Below the pieces are notes generated by a model. The model did not search any database, was not told the origin of the DNA, and saw only the letters and a list, made by a program, of their open reading frames with translations. Source: Shimia sp051201625 (GTDB lineage Bacteria > Pseudomonadota > Alphaproteobacteria > Rhodobacterales > Rhodobacteraceae). From it: a stretch of DNA of 64,000 nucleotides. Where the stretch lies: contig NZ_CP179203.1 in the NCBI RefSeq assembly GCF_051201625.1, positions 186,001 to 250,000 on the forward strand, read 5' to 3'. Shown one piece after another: positions 25,782 through 35,476 of the stretch. Made by a program: the position numbers and the translations under genes. Every line of letters begins with the position of its first letter. Position 1 is the first letter of the stretch.

Positions 25782-26885
25782 TTGGCCGATGCTACATCAA
25801 ACGAAGCGTTCGTCGAATTTGAGCGTGTTCAAAAAAGTTACGACGGCGAAATTCTTGTTGTCAAAGATCTCAACTTAACGATGCCAAAGGGTGAGTTTTT
25901 GACGATGCTTGGTCCATCTGGATCTGGTAAAACTACTTGCCTTATGATGCTGGCTGGGTTTGAAACAGCTACTCACGGAGATATCCGGCTCGACGGCACG
26001 TCGATAAACAATATTCCACCGCACAAACGCGGCATCGGTATGGTGTTCCAGAACTATGCTTTGTTTCCGCACATGACGATTGCGGAAAATCTGAGCTTCC
26101 CACTAGAAGTGCGGAAAATCGGCAAATCGGATCGCGAAGACAAAATCAAGCATGCCCTCGATATGGTCGAAATGGGTGCTTTTGGAGGCCGGCGACCTGC
26201 ACAACTTTCTGGCGGTCAACAACAGCGGGTCGCACTAGCCCGTGCACTGGTGTTTGAACCAGAGTTAGTCCTGATGGACGAACCTTTGGGTGCCCTAGAC
26301 AAACAACTGCGGGAAAAAATGCAGTTTGAGATCACTAACTTGGCGCATGATTTGGGCATTACAACCGTGTACGTCACCCATGACCAGACCGAAGCGTTGA
26401 CAATGTCTGACAGAGTTGCCGTGTTTGATGACGGTCGCATCCAGCAGCTTGATCCACCGGCGGCGCTCTATGAAGAGCCACAGAACAGTTTTGTGGCTCA
26501 GTTTATTGGTGAGAACAATACGCTTGAAGGCACAGTGAAAGGAATCAAAAACGGTCTTGCTCTTGTCCAGCTTGACGGCGGCGAGCTAATCGACTGTAAA
26601 CCGGTCCACGCGTCAGTGAAGCCTGGCGCGCGTACTCGAGTGTCTATCCGGCCTGAACGTGTCGAATACAACAAGAGTCGTCTTCAAAAGGGTGCTCATA
26701 CACTAAAGGCCGACGTGAAAGAATTCATCTACATGGGTGATATTTTCCGCACCCGATTGAATGTAGCTGGAAACGATGAATTTGTTATCAAGACTCGAAA
26801 CGCACCTGACGTTGATCGTCTTAAGCCTGGCCAAGAAATTGAAATAGGCTGGCTTCCCGAAGATTGTCGCGCATTGGACGCATAA
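25782..26885 (+). CDS. Polyamine-type ABC transporter ATPase (PotA type)
   Basis: A 367-residue ATPase with Walker A GPSGSGKTT near residue 45, signature LSGGQQQRVALARAL, Walker B LVLMDEPLGALD and switch histidine VTHDQTEA, plus a C-terminal TOBE regulatory domain from about residue 285. It starts with TTG at 25782, behind GGGGAG. It is followed 75 bases later by a binding-protein gene and then two permeases, a full importer. Substrate class (spermidine, putrescine or another amine/organic cation) is from family and context. Confidence 0.88.
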   Translation: MADATSNEAFVEFERVQKSYDGEILVVKDLNLTMPKGEFLTMLGPSGSGKTTCLMMLAGFETATHGDIRLDGTSINNIPPHKRGIGMVFQNYALFPHMTIAENLSFPLEVRKIGKSDREDKIKHALDMVEMGAFGGRRPAQLSGGQQQRVALARALVFEPELVLMDEPLGALDKQLREKMQFEITNLAHDLGITTVYVTHDQTEALTMSDRVAVFDDGRIQQLDPPAALYEEPQNSFVAQFIGENNTLEGTVKGIKNGLALVQLDGGELIDCKPVHASVKPGARTRVSIRPERVEYNKSRLQKGAHTLKADVKEFIYMGDIFRTRLNVAGNDEFVIKTRNAPDVDRLKPGQEIEIGWLPEDCRALDA

Positions 26886-26960
26886 GCGCCTGAAGCGATG
26901 CCAAGGCTGGGCCGAAGACCCGGTGTTACTAAAAAAAGTTTAACAAGGAGAGTACTAAAA

Positions 26961-28049
26961 ATGAAAATCAAACTAACAGCGCTCGCGGTCACAACCGCGT
27001 TGGTAGCTCCAGCTGCCATTGCCGAAGAAATGACCATCGTGTCATGGGGCGGTGCCTATTCAAAATCCCAATTGAACGCGTACCACATTCCATATTCTGA
27101 GAAGACCGGTGTCACCATTCTAAATGATGACAGTTCTAGCACTGCAGTTGCCAAACTGCGCGCGATGAATGAAGCCGGCAACATCACATGGGATGTTGTG
27201 GATGTTGAGGCAGCGCCTGCGATGCAGCTTTGCGACGAAGGTTTGGCAATGGTCATTGATCCTGACACAATGCTCGCTGCTGCACCCGATGGAACGCCTG
27301 CTTCAGAGGACTTTGGCGACATGTTGGTCTCTGAGTGCTTCATTCCTCAGATTGTGTATTCAACAACTTTTGGATACCGCACTGATCTTGTCGGTGATAC
27401 AGCGCCAACTTCCGTTTGTGACGTATTTGATACCGCGGCCTACCCCGGAAAGCGTTCGCTATTCAGTGTACCGATCAACACCATGGAGTGGGCTCTGCTT
27501 TGCGACGGTGTTGCAAAGGCTGACATTTATGACGCACTGGAAACAGCAGAAGGCCAAGATCGCGCCCTAGCCAAATTGGACACCATCAAAGATGATGTCA
27601 TTTGGGTTTCCTCAGGGTCTGATACGCCACAACTATTGGCAGATGGCGAAGTCATCATGGGTGCCACCTACAACGGCCGCCTTTTCTCTCTAATTGAAGA
27701 GCAAAAGCAGCCTGTAGCGATGATCTGGGATGGTCAGGTTATGGATCTGGATGGCTGGATTATTCCCGCAGGTCTAAGCCCGGAGCGTCAGGCGCGCGCA
27801 CTTGACTACATCATGTTTGCTACAGATACCCAGCGACTGGCAGATCAGGCGAAATGGATCAGCTATGGCCCAGCTCGTGCGTCATCTGCACCGTTGGTCG
27901 GCAAGCACGCTGATTTGGGCATCGACATGGGGCCACATATGCCAACGGCACCTGAAAACCTATCTCGTGCCTTCCTCATGAACTATGACTTCTGGGCTGA
28001 CTATCGTGATGATCTAGATGCAAAGTTCCAAGCATGGCTGGCTAAATAA
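26961..28049 (+). CDS. ABC transporter solute-binding protein (polyamine/opine type)
   Basis: A 362-residue periplasmic receptor. AAGGAGAG lies before ATG 26961, and the signal peptide ends in AAIA-EEMTIVSWGG. The SWGGAY opening, TWDVVDVEAAPAMQ, GYRTD and SNGRLF-like turn (TYNGRLFSL) belong to the extracellular solute-binding family that includes PotD-like and opine/amine receptors. It is the receptor of the ABC system 25782-30620. It differs from the PotF-like protein at 22110, so the locus has two distinct receptors and may take up two amines. Confidence 0.86.
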   Translation: MKIKLTALAVTTALVAPAAIAEEMTIVSWGGAYSKSQLNAYHIPYSEKTGVTILNDDSSSTAVAKLRAMNEAGNITWDVVDVEAAPAMQLCDEGLAMVIDPDTMLAAAPDGTPASEDFGDMLVSECFIPQIVYSTTFGYRTDLVGDTAPTSVCDVFDTAAYPGKRSLFSVPINTMEWALLCDGVAKADIYDALETAEGQDRALAKLDTIKDDVIWVSSGSDTPQLLADGEVIMGATYNGRLFSLIEEQKQPVAMIWDGQVMDLDGWIIPAGLSPERQARALDYIMFATDTQRLADQAKWISYGPARASSAPLVGKHADLGIDMGPHMPTAPENLSRAFLMNYDFWADYRDDLDAKFQAWLAK

Positions 28050-28060
28050 GCTATAAAAAT

Positions 28061-28090
28061 TGGGAAGGGTCAAACTGACCCTTCCCGCTT
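28061..28090 (+). terminator. Strong hairpin between receptor and permease genes
   Basis: GGGAAGGGTCA pairs with TGACCCTTCCC around an AAC loop, followed by GCTTTTACTTT. Thirty bases later the permease gene starts, so this is likely a partial terminator that reduces permease expression relative to the receptor. Confidence 0.75.
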
Positions 28091-28129
28091 TTACTTTGAT
28101 TTTCATTCTACATCTGTAGCAGGCATACT

Positions 28130-29404
28130 ATGAGCGTTTCGACCAAAAACGAACCGATGCTCTCAGCAGACGGGTCACCTCTCAAACAAAGTTTGGCCCG
28201 TGCGTTGCGCCGCCAAAAGGTCCGTGCGCTCTTATTGATCGCACCACTTTTGATCTTCGTGTTTATCGCGTTTATCCTGCCGATTATCTCAATGTTGTTA
28301 CGATCTGTAGAAAACGACATTGTGCCAAGAACACTGCCCGAAACGGTGGCAGCACTGGAATCCTGGGATTCGACAACTGGTGAATTACCAAATGAGCAGG
28401 TTTATGCGGCTTTTGCATCAGATATCCAAAAAGCGGCAAAAGCAAAGGTGCATACTAAGGTTGGACTACGATTAAATTATGAACAATCTGGAATTGCATC
28501 GCTTTTCAAAAAGACCGCCAGAAAAGCCAAAAAGTGGAACATAGAAACAGATGGTCCATTTAAAGAAAAACTGATCGATGTTCACGATGGCTGGAATAAG
28601 GTCGAAACTTGGCAGACGCTTAAAGTTCACAGTTCAAACTACACGAGCGGATATTTCTTAAATGCTGTTGATATGCGAAAGACTGCCTCCGGAGCAGAAT
28701 TTCAGCCAGAAAATAAGCAAATCTTAATAAAGCTTTTTGTGCGAACATTGATCATGTCGCTTGTGATTACGTTCTCATGCTTGTTATTTGGATACCCAGT
28801 AGCATGGCTTTTAGCCAATCTACCGATGCGAAAAGCCAACCTATTAATGATCCTTGTACTCCTGCCTTTCTGGACATCCTTGCTAGTGCGTACATCTGCT
28901 TGGAAAGTGATGCTGCAGCAACAAGGCGTTATAAACGATGTTCTTGTAAGCCTTGGTTTGGTGTCTGACAGTTCCCGTCTCGTTATGATAAACAACGAAA
29001 TTGGTACGATTGTAGCGATGACACATATACTTTTGCCATTCATGATCCTTCCAATGTACTCCGTTATGCAAACGATTCCACCGAGTTATCTTCGCGCGGC
29101 GAAATCTCTCGGCGCGACTAACGTGACCGCATTTTGGCGGGTATATTTTCCTCAATCTGTTCCGGGAATTGGTGCGGGTTCCATACTCGTGTTCATTTTA
29201 GCGATCGGATATTACATCACGCCAGCAATTGTTGGTGGCACGAAGGGTATCTTTATTTCTAACCAGATAGCTTATCACATATTGAGATCTTTAAACTGGG
29301 GCCTTGCAGCGGCTTTAGGAACAATCCTGTTAGTGGCTGTTTTGATCCTTTATTGGACATACGATAAGATTGTCGGCATCGATAACGTGAAGCTGGGAGG
29401 CTAG
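28130..29404 (+). CDS. ABC transporter permease (PotB type) with a large periplasmic insertion
   Basis: A 424-residue inner-membrane permease. TM1 is at residues about 34-57. A hydrophilic, lysine-rich insertion runs from about 58 to 200, before the five remaining helices that make up the normal BPD_transp_1 core. The EAA-type loop is RAAKSLGATNVTAFWRVYFP near residue 325. Ordinary PotB proteins have 275-300 residues, so the insertion of about 140 residues is the notable part; it lies on the periplasmic side. It pairs with the PotC-type gene four bases downstream. Confidence 0.87.
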   Translation: MSVSTKNEPMLSADGSPLKQSLARALRRQKVRALLLIAPLLIFVFIAFILPIISMLLRSVENDIVPRTLPETVAALESWDSTTGELPNEQVYAAFASDIQKAAKAKVHTKVGLRLNYEQSGIASLFKKTARKAKKWNIETDGPFKEKLIDVHDGWNKVETWQTLKVHSSNYTSGYFLNAVDMRKTASGAEFQPENKQILIKLFVRTLIMSLVITFSCLLFGYPVAWLLANLPMRKANLLMILVLLPFWTSLLVRTSAWKVMLQQQGVINDVLVSLGLVSDSSRLVMINNEIGTIVAMTHILLPFMILPMYSVMQTIPPSYLRAAKSLGATNVTAFWRVYFPQSVPGIGAGSILVFILAIGYYITPAIVGGTKGIFISNQIAYHILRSLNWGLAAALGTILLVAVLILYWTYDKIVGIDNVKLGG

Positions 29405-29408
29405 GGTC

Positions 29409-30620
29409 GTGGCTGCACTTACAGTGATTTCGCGCAAACCATTGTCGTTTGTATTGCTTGTAACAGTACTTTTGGGTGCGGTACTGGGTGTGCTGTCGGG
29501 TATGTCCATGGGAAACGTTCCACTCGGACTAATTTCGGGAGTGGCAATAACTGCCGCCGTGACATACCTTGCGACATCGGTAATCAAAGACGAAAAAATC
29601 TCGCGCTATGGGTTGTTCGTGGTCGCTTTGATTGCTGGGTTATATTTGTCTGGGTTGTCCGGCGCTCTGATCGGGGCCCTTTGGGGTTCCTTTATGGGCT
29701 GGTTTGTCTTTTGGTTGTACGAAGGGCGATATCGGGCGAGGCTTCATCCCTATTTGACCCAAGGTCAAGTGCTCTGGCACTATTCATTTAGGGTTATCTG
29801 TGGGCTTATTTTTGCCTTTCTCATTATTCCAATTATCGTTGTGATGCCGCTTTCATTTAATGCACAGGATTTTTTCACGTTTACACCTGAAATGCTGCGC
29901 TTTGATCCGGCAGGTTACTCACTGAAGCACTACAATGATTTTTTTACCAACAACGAATGGCAGCGATCATTTAAAAACTCCCTGATAATTGCTCCAATTG
30001 CTACAATAGTTTCTGTGTCTCTTGGTACGCTTGCAGCGATCGGCCTCAGTCAAAGTCACGTACCCTTCAAGCGGGTGATAATGGCAATTTTAATTTCACC
30101 GATGATTGTTCCATTGATTATTTCTGCAACCGGAATGTTTTTCTTTTACGCGGGTTTTGGCAAGTTTCTTGAATATCAATTAGGTTTGGACAAGAACCTC
30201 GTTGGGTATATCAAAGTCGTCTTGGCGCATGCTGTGCTGGGTATTCCATTTGTTATTATTACGGTTACTGCAACCTTGGTCGGCTTTGACAACTCGCTCA
30301 CCCGCGCCGCTGCAAATATGGGTGCAAATCCTGTAACGACATTTTTTAGGGTTCAAATGCCGTTAATTTTGCCCGGCGTCATCTCGGGTGGTTTGTTTGC
30401 TTTCATAACGTCTTTTGACGAGGTTGTAGTTATAATGTTTGTTGGTTCCGCAAGCCAAAAAACGCTGCCTTGGCAGATGTTCACTGGATTGCGGGAACAG
30501 ATCAGTCCCACAATCCTTGCGGTTGCCACTATTTTAGTGATGATTTCAATTGCGTTATTGACCACTGTTGAATTATTGCGCCGCAGGTCTGAGCGCTTGA
30601 GAGGATTATCGCCCAGTTAA
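29409..30620 (+). CDS. ABC transporter permease (PotC type) with extra N-terminal membrane segments
   Basis: A 403-residue permease starting with GTG at 29409. About 130 N-terminal residues form three or four additional hydrophobic helices (LVTVLLGAVLGVLSGMSMG, LGLISGVAITAAVTYLA and others). The standard PotC core starts with HYSFRVICGLIFAFLIIPI. The EAA loop reads RAAANMGANPVTTFFRVQMP near residue 310. PotC is normally about 260-280 residues. It is the last gene of the transporter unit; no terminator was recognised after it. Confidence 0.87.
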   Translation: MAALTVISRKPLSFVLLVTVLLGAVLGVLSGMSMGNVPLGLISGVAITAAVTYLATSVIKDEKISRYGLFVVALIAGLYLSGLSGALIGALWGSFMGWFVFWLYEGRYRARLHPYLTQGQVLWHYSFRVICGLIFAFLIIPIIVVMPLSFNAQDFFTFTPEMLRFDPAGYSLKHYNDFFTNNEWQRSFKNSLIIAPIATIVSVSLGTLAAIGLSQSHVPFKRVIMAILISPMIVPLIISATGMFFFYAGFGKFLEYQLGLDKNLVGYIKVVLAHAVLGIPFVIITVTATLVGFDNSLTRAAANMGANPVTTFFRVQMPLILPGVISGGLFAFITSFDEVVVIMFVGSASQKTLPWQMFTGLREQISPTILAVATILVMISIALLTTVELLRRRSERLRGLSPS

Positions 30621-30739
30621 CAAAACTTGTTCCGGCGAGCACTATCTTTAATTCCCAGACCAAAAGCATTTCAGAAGTGATGGCTGATATTCGGTGTCTC
30701 AATTTTGTTGGACCCATTTAGATTGGCGGTGCTACTTTC

Positions 30740-30868
30740 ATGGTATTGGCTACGGAAACAATATCTGCGACGGACGCCTTTGCGAACAGAAAGTCCTCGG
30801 GGTTTTCCAAGCTCTTGTCAGAAATGGGTTTTGCGTGTCAGTCTTCGCCTGGAACAGGAGACGAGTAA
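30740..30868 (+). CDS. Possible 42-residue small protein abutting the L,D-transpeptidase gene
   Basis: An ATG-started frame of 42 codons ends with TAA directly before the ATG of the next gene (TAAATG). The peptide is polar, with a single cysteine near the end (MGFACQSSPGTGDE). No good ribosome-binding site precedes its ATG, and the GGAG serving the next gene lies in its last codons. It may be a real small gene translationally coupled to the next one, or simply leader sequence. No function recognised. Confidence 0.25.
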   Translation: MVLATETISATDAFANRKSSGFSKLLSEMGFACQSSPGTGDE

Positions 30869-31429
30869 ATGAACAGACGAGAGTTTCTAATTACAACGGC
30901 CACGACTTTAGCGGCCCCGCATATATTAAATGCTTCGCAAGAAGTACCCTTTGAGCTAATGCAGCATCTGCAGCCTAAAAAAGTCCGAGTGCGCAAAGAG
31001 CTTGGATTTGAACCTGGGCAAATAGTTGTAACGCTCCAAGCGTATTATCTCTATCACATGCAGGATGAGCGCAACGCAATTCGGTATGGTGTTGCTGTTG
31101 GAAAACAGGGACTAAACTTTTCTGGCGATGCCATTATTCAAAGGAAAGTTGAGTGGCCCAGTTGGCGGCCGACAAAAGAAATGATTGATCGCAATCCTGG
31201 CTATGCCCGTTATGCGACTGGCATGCCCGGGGGACCGAATAACCCGCTTGGATCAAGGGCTCTTTATCTTTACCAAAATGGACAAGATACCATGTTCAGG
31301 ATCCATGGTACGAACGCTCCCCAATCTATAGGGACGCCTTCGTCAAACGGTTGCATTCGAATGTACAATGCTCATGTCGAGTATCTTTATAATGTGATTC
31401 CGCTCGGAACTAAGGTGACAATCATGTAA
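30869..31429 (+). CDS. L,D-transpeptidase (YkuD/ErfK family)
   Basis: A 186-residue periplasmic enzyme that forms 3-3 peptidoglycan crosslinks or attaches proteins to the wall. The N-terminus MNRREF followed by a hydrophobic stretch looks like a Tat-type or Sec signal. The catalytic signature is complete: H146 in RIHGTN and nucleophile C162 in SSNGCIRM. GPNNPLGSRAL is the usual preceding segment. GGAG nine bases before ATG 30869 marks the start. It is convergent with an MltB-type lytic transglycosylase gene, another wall enzyme. Confidence 0.93.
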   Translation: MNRREFLITTATTLAAPHILNASQEVPFELMQHLQPKKVRVRKELGFEPGQIVVTLQAYYLYHMQDERNAIRYGVAVGKQGLNFSGDAIIQRKVEWPSWRPTKEMIDRNPGYARYATGMPGGPNNPLGSRALYLYQNGQDTMFRIHGTNAPQSIGTPSSNGCIRMYNAHVEYLYNVIPLGTKVTIM

Positions 31430-31473
31430 CTTAGGTCTGTCCGACCACTCTTCTGTGTTGAGCTTTGCGAAAT

Positions 31474-32739
31474 TTAGGGTCGAAGTAGCTTGAGGATGCG
31501 CATTGACGCGTATCCATCTGGTTTCATGTTGATAGACTTTTGAAATTGCCGAATGGCTTCGATCGTTAATGGCCCAATAAGGCCGTCAATCTTTTGCGTA
31601 TCAAACCCATTAGATGTCAATCTTTTCTGAAGTTCGACCCGCTCATCATATGTCAGTGCACGATCTTCTCTGGGCCAAGCGCTCTGAATGGCATCACCCC
31701 CATCGATCCTATCAGCCAAATGCCCAACGCCGATCACATAGGCGTCAGCCGTGTTGTAAGTTTCAAGAACACGGAAGTTGTTAAAAACTAAAAAAGCGGC
31801 TCCATCAGCTCCCGCAGGCAACAGCACAGCGGCCGTTCCATAATCGGGTATTGGATCGTCATTAATATCAACCACCCCCAATTTAGCCCATTCGCTCGGC
31901 TTCAAAACGGTCTCCCGCCTAGCCATAAGAAAATCAAACGTTTCTGGCAACTTGACCTCAATGCCCCAAGGCTGCCCCAGAACCCAACCATTGGTTTTTA
32001 GGTAGGCGGCGGTGGACGCCAGTGCGTCGCGTGGATCATCTGACCAAATGTCACGCTTTCCGTCCTGTGTGAAATCGACTGAATGTAGCAAAAATGACGT
32101 GGGCATGAACTGGGTGTGCCCCATAGCGCCCGCCCAGCTGCCTAACATTTGCTCCAAGGCCACGTCACCACTTTGCAGAATGGTTAGAGCCGCTGTAAGT
32201 TGTTCTTCAAAAAAGGCTGCGCGTCGTCCTTCATGGGCTAACGTTGCCATAGCTTCGATCACTGGAATCGACCCTCTAAATTTGCCATAGGCACTTTCGA
32301 GGCCCCAGATGGCTGCGATAATTTGTTTGTCCACGCCATATACCTGTTCGACCTGATCTAGCGCTGTGGCATAGGTTTTAAGGGCAGCCCGTCCATTTTT
32401 GATCCGCAAATCGGAAACTGCCGTGTCAAGATAATCCCAGAGGGTTTTTGTGAACTCTGATTGGTTGCGATCTTTTTGAATGACACTTGTATTGTATTGA
32501 ACGCCGTGTAGAGCCTGCTCCAACACGTTTTGGCTGATGCCTGCTTCCATCGCGCGGGCACGATAGTCATCAATCCAGCGATTGAACGCTATGTTTCCTA
32601 CTTCGTTCAAGACTACTTCATCTACCGGTCGAACATTAGGGCGCAATGATTTTTTCATGCCCTCTGAATGAACTGGAATTGCCCATACCGCTGCGACCAA
32701 AATTTTGATCACCGCCGTTGCCTGACTTAAAAACCGCAT
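31474..32739 (-). CDS. Membrane-bound lytic murein transglycosylase (MltB type) with peptidoglycan-binding domain
   Basis: A 421-residue wall hydrolase with an N-terminal signal (residues 1-25). The SLT_2 catalytic domain carries the acid E near residue 148 in IWGLESAYGKFRG and the family block GSWAGAMGHTQFMPTSF. It ends with a PG_binding_1 repeat of about 60 residues (FDTQKIDGLIGPLTIEAIRQ). It cleaves the MurNAc-GlcNAc bond to form anhydromuropeptides. There is no lipobox cysteine, so it is probably soluble in the periplasm. Confidence 0.92.
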   Translation of the reverse strand: MRFLSQATAVIKILVAAVWAIPVHSEGMKKSLRPNVRPVDEVVLNEVGNIAFNRWIDDYRARAMEAGISQNVLEQALHGVQYNTSVIQKDRNQSEFTKTLWDYLDTAVSDLRIKNGRAALKTYATALDQVEQVYGVDKQIIAAIWGLESAYGKFRGSIPVIEAMATLAHEGRRAAFFEEQLTAALTILQSGDVALEQMLGSWAGAMGHTQFMPTSFLLHSVDFTQDGKRDIWSDDPRDALASTAAYLKTNGWVLGQPWGIEVKLPETFDFLMARRETVLKPSEWAKLGVVDINDDPIPDYGTAAVLLPAGADGAAFLVFNNFRVLETYNTADAYVIGVGHLADRIDGGDAIQSAWPREDRALTYDERVELQKRLTSNGFDTQKIDGLIGPLTIEAIRQFQKSINMKPDGYASMRILKLLRP

Positions 32740-33214
32740 TACATTTTCTCACGCTCGACTTTAAAACAGCTTACTTGGATTTTGAGAATATGAAAGTCGA
32801 TGGGTTCCGAACTAGTCGTGAGCTACTTCCGGTTATTTCAAACTAAAAGCTCATATGAAGTATCGACAAAACTTGAAAATGGTATGAATAAAAAGACGTT
32901 ACCACCCGATAAGTGTTTATCGTCCGGTAAAGAAGAAATGACTGTATGAGTACTCGCCATTAGTAAATCGACAGAAAACGAGCTTTGGTTTGTATATTAT
33001 CCTGAACTTAAGTGGTCTTCCTCTTTGCTTATGGAGAAGTCGGTCCGATAATAAAACGCTTCGAGAAATTTATTTTAAATTGCTTGGAAAAACCATGGTT
33101 TGCGATCAAAGCTTAAAATTGAATTTAAATGCGCACCGAAGTGAAGGTTTTTTGAAAAAGCCATTATTCGAGTGGGCTTGCTCAAAAATTTGGGTACTTT
33201 CGGCCAGCCCCGTT
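32740..33214. other. Gene-free stretch between the transglycosylase and rnr
   Basis: About 475 bases, AT-rich, with no supported gene. An imperfect hairpin, CGATAA / TTATCG flanked by TACC / GGTA, lies near 32900-32929. Open frames here lack ribosome-binding sites and coding character. Confidence 0.45.
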
Positions 33215-35476
33215 TCACGTCGAGGGCCGCCGTCGGCTTACTTTACGCTTTAACTTTTCATTTTTGCGCTTCGCTTTGGTTGCCTTGCGTTTTACCGGAC
33301 GCCCTCTGCCCCGGCCGCCAGATGAGCGTTTCATTGGCTTGCCGTCGAGCGAGATTAATTCTAATGAAATTCCTCCTGTGATGGGGGCTGCTTCGGCTAA
33401 ACGAGCAGTCACGCGCTGACCCAACCCAATTACAACACCAGTGTCAGACCCAATCAGTGTGTTAGTTTCGCTGTCGAAACGGAAATATTCACGTCCCAGC
33501 TCACGCATTGGTATCAATCCGTCGGCACCTGTCTCATCCAGTTTAACGAAGACACCAAACCTCGTTATTCCACTGATCCTTCCAGTAAATTCGTTGCCGA
33601 CGCGTTCGGAAAGATAAGCAGCAAGATATCGATCAGAGGTGTCGCGCTCTGCAAGCATCGATCTCCGCTCGGTTTCAGATATATGGGTAGCGGTTTTTTC
33701 TAATCGCTCGATGCTTTCTGCCGTTAAACCATCATCGTCCCAACCATGTGCCGTGACCAAAGCACGGTGCACGATTAGGTCTGCATACCGTCGGATTGGT
33801 GAGGTGAAGTGAGCGTATGATTGTAACGCCAGTCCGAAATGTCCGTAGTTGGTGGGGCTGTAGTATGCCTGCGTCATTGATCGAAGGGTCGATAGATTGA
33901 TCAATTCCGCCCCATCTGTCTTAGCTGCTGCCTTTAACAGTGCATTTAGGTGGCGGGTTTGTAAAACTTGGCCTCTGGCCAATGTGAGGCCTGCTACGGA
34001 TGCAGTCTCTCGCAAGGCATCCAGTTTTTCAGGGCTTGGCTCTTCATGAACCCTGAACAATAGGGGCGATTTAGCTGTATTCAAAGTTTCCGCAGCGCAA
34101 ACATTTGCGAGGACCATGAATTCTTCGATCAGTCGATGAGCATCAAGTCTGTCGCGAAAATTGACGGAGGTAACTTGTCCTTCCTCTGAAAGTTCAATCT
34201 TACGTTCCGGTAGATCTAACTCCAAGGGCTGGCGGACTTCGCGTGCCTTAGTCAGCGCGTGATATGCGCTGTAAAGAGGATCAATCACATCTGCCATTAA
34301 TGTCGCACATCGATCAGTTGGCGCTCCGTCTCTAGCTTGTTGCACCTCCGCATAATTAAGCGAGGCAACGGACTGGATCGTTGCTCTACAAAAGCGGTGG
34401 TCAATTTTTTCTCCGATCGAGTTAATCTGGATGCGCACCACCAAAGTTGCGCGTGGAACGCCCTCGTGTAGAGAGCACAGATCGCCAGATAATCGATCCG
34501 GCAACATTGGAACGACGCGATCGGGAAAATAGCTTGAATTACCCCGCTTGTAGGCTTCGCGGTCCAAGGCTGTTTTCGACTTCACGTATTGCGCGACATC
34601 TGCAATGGCAATCCAGATGACGAAGCCGTCTATGTTAGCGGGATCGTCATCAGCATGTGCCCAACAAGCATCGTCGTGATCACGGGCATCCGCTGGATCA
34701 ATGGTGACAAAGGGTAAATTGCGTAAATCTTCGCGCTGTCCTAAATTTACGGGCTTGGCTTGGTCCGCTTCGGCGATAACATCATCGGGAAACGTATCGG
34801 GAATGCCATGCTGATGAATAGCGATCAAAGATACTGCCTTGGGCGCCGAGGGATCCCCCAATCTTTTTACGACGCGAGCGCGCTGCAAACCCATGCGACC
34901 TTTCGAGCCGGATTGTTCTGCTTCAACAAGTTCGCCATCTTTCGCGCCTGACGTTTGATCGGAGGGCACTTGCCATTCTTTGCCGTCGCCCTTGTCGATG
35001 GGTTGGATTCGTCCACCTTCCGAAGTTTTGCGATAGACGCCCAAAACCCGCCGTGGGTTTGTGCCGATGCGCCGGATCAAACGAGCCTCATAGCTGTGAT
35101 CCTCACCGCTGACTTCGGTTAGTCGGCCCAGTATGCGGTCACCAGGACCCAGCGCTGGATCATTGGCAAGAGGGATCAGCAGAACCTGAGGTTCATCCCC
35201 ATTACCCTGCCACTCCACAGGTCGTGCGAACAGATCGCCATCACTATCTGCTGCTGTGATTTGCAAAACTGACACTGGTGGTAGTTTTTCAGGGTCACGA
35301 TATGTTTTATTTCGTTTTTGCAGGTGCCCTTCAGTTTCAAGCTCTTTGAGAAGGCGCTTAAGATCAATCCGAGCAGCCCCTTTGATGCCAAAAGCTTTGC
35401 CAATATCGCGCTTTGACGTGAGGGTTGGATTTTTTGAAATCCATTCAAGGATTTCCTCTTTTGTAGGTATAATCAT
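33215..35476 (-). CDS. rnr: Ribonuclease R
   Basis: A 753-residue 3'-5' exoribonuclease. An N-terminal winged-helix/cold-shock region is followed by the RNB catalytic domain with the magnesium-binding FVTIDPADARDHDDACWA block near residue 265. An S1 RNA-binding domain lies near residue 645 (GRISGITRFGVFVKLDETGA). A strongly basic tail (GRGRGRPVKRKATKAK) typical of RNase R follows. It degrades structured RNAs and takes part in rRNA and mRNA turnover. Assignment over RNase II rests on length, the S1 arrangement and the basic tail. Confidence 0.95.
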   Translation of the reverse strand: MIIPTKEEILEWISKNPTLTSKRDIGKAFGIKGAARIDLKRLLKELETEGHLQKRNKTYRDPEKLPPVSVLQITAADSDGDLFARPVEWQGNGDEPQVLLIPLANDPALGPGDRILGRLTEVSGEDHSYEARLIRRIGTNPRRVLGVYRKTSEGGRIQPIDKGDGKEWQVPSDQTSGAKDGELVEAEQSGSKGRMGLQRARVVKRLGDPSAPKAVSLIAIHQHGIPDTFPDDVIAEADQAKPVNLGQREDLRNLPFVTIDPADARDHDDACWAHADDDPANIDGFVIWIAIADVAQYVKSKTALDREAYKRGNSSYFPDRVVPMLPDRLSGDLCSLHEGVPRATLVVRIQINSIGEKIDHRFCRATIQSVASLNYAEVQQARDGAPTDRCATLMADVIDPLYSAYHALTKAREVRQPLELDLPERKIELSEEGQVTSVNFRDRLDAHRLIEEFMVLANVCAAETLNTAKSPLLFRVHEEPSPEKLDALRETASVAGLTLARGQVLQTRHLNALLKAAAKTDGAELINLSTLRSMTQAYYSPTNYGHFGLALQSYAHFTSPIRRYADLIVHRALVTAHGWDDDGLTAESIERLEKTATHISETERRSMLAERDTSDRYLAAYLSERVGNEFTGRISGITRFGVFVKLDETGADGLIPMRELGREYFRFDSETNTLIGSDTGVVIGLGQRVTARLAEAAPITGGISLELISLDGKPMKRSSGGRGRGRPVKRKATKAKRKNEKLKRKVSRRRPST

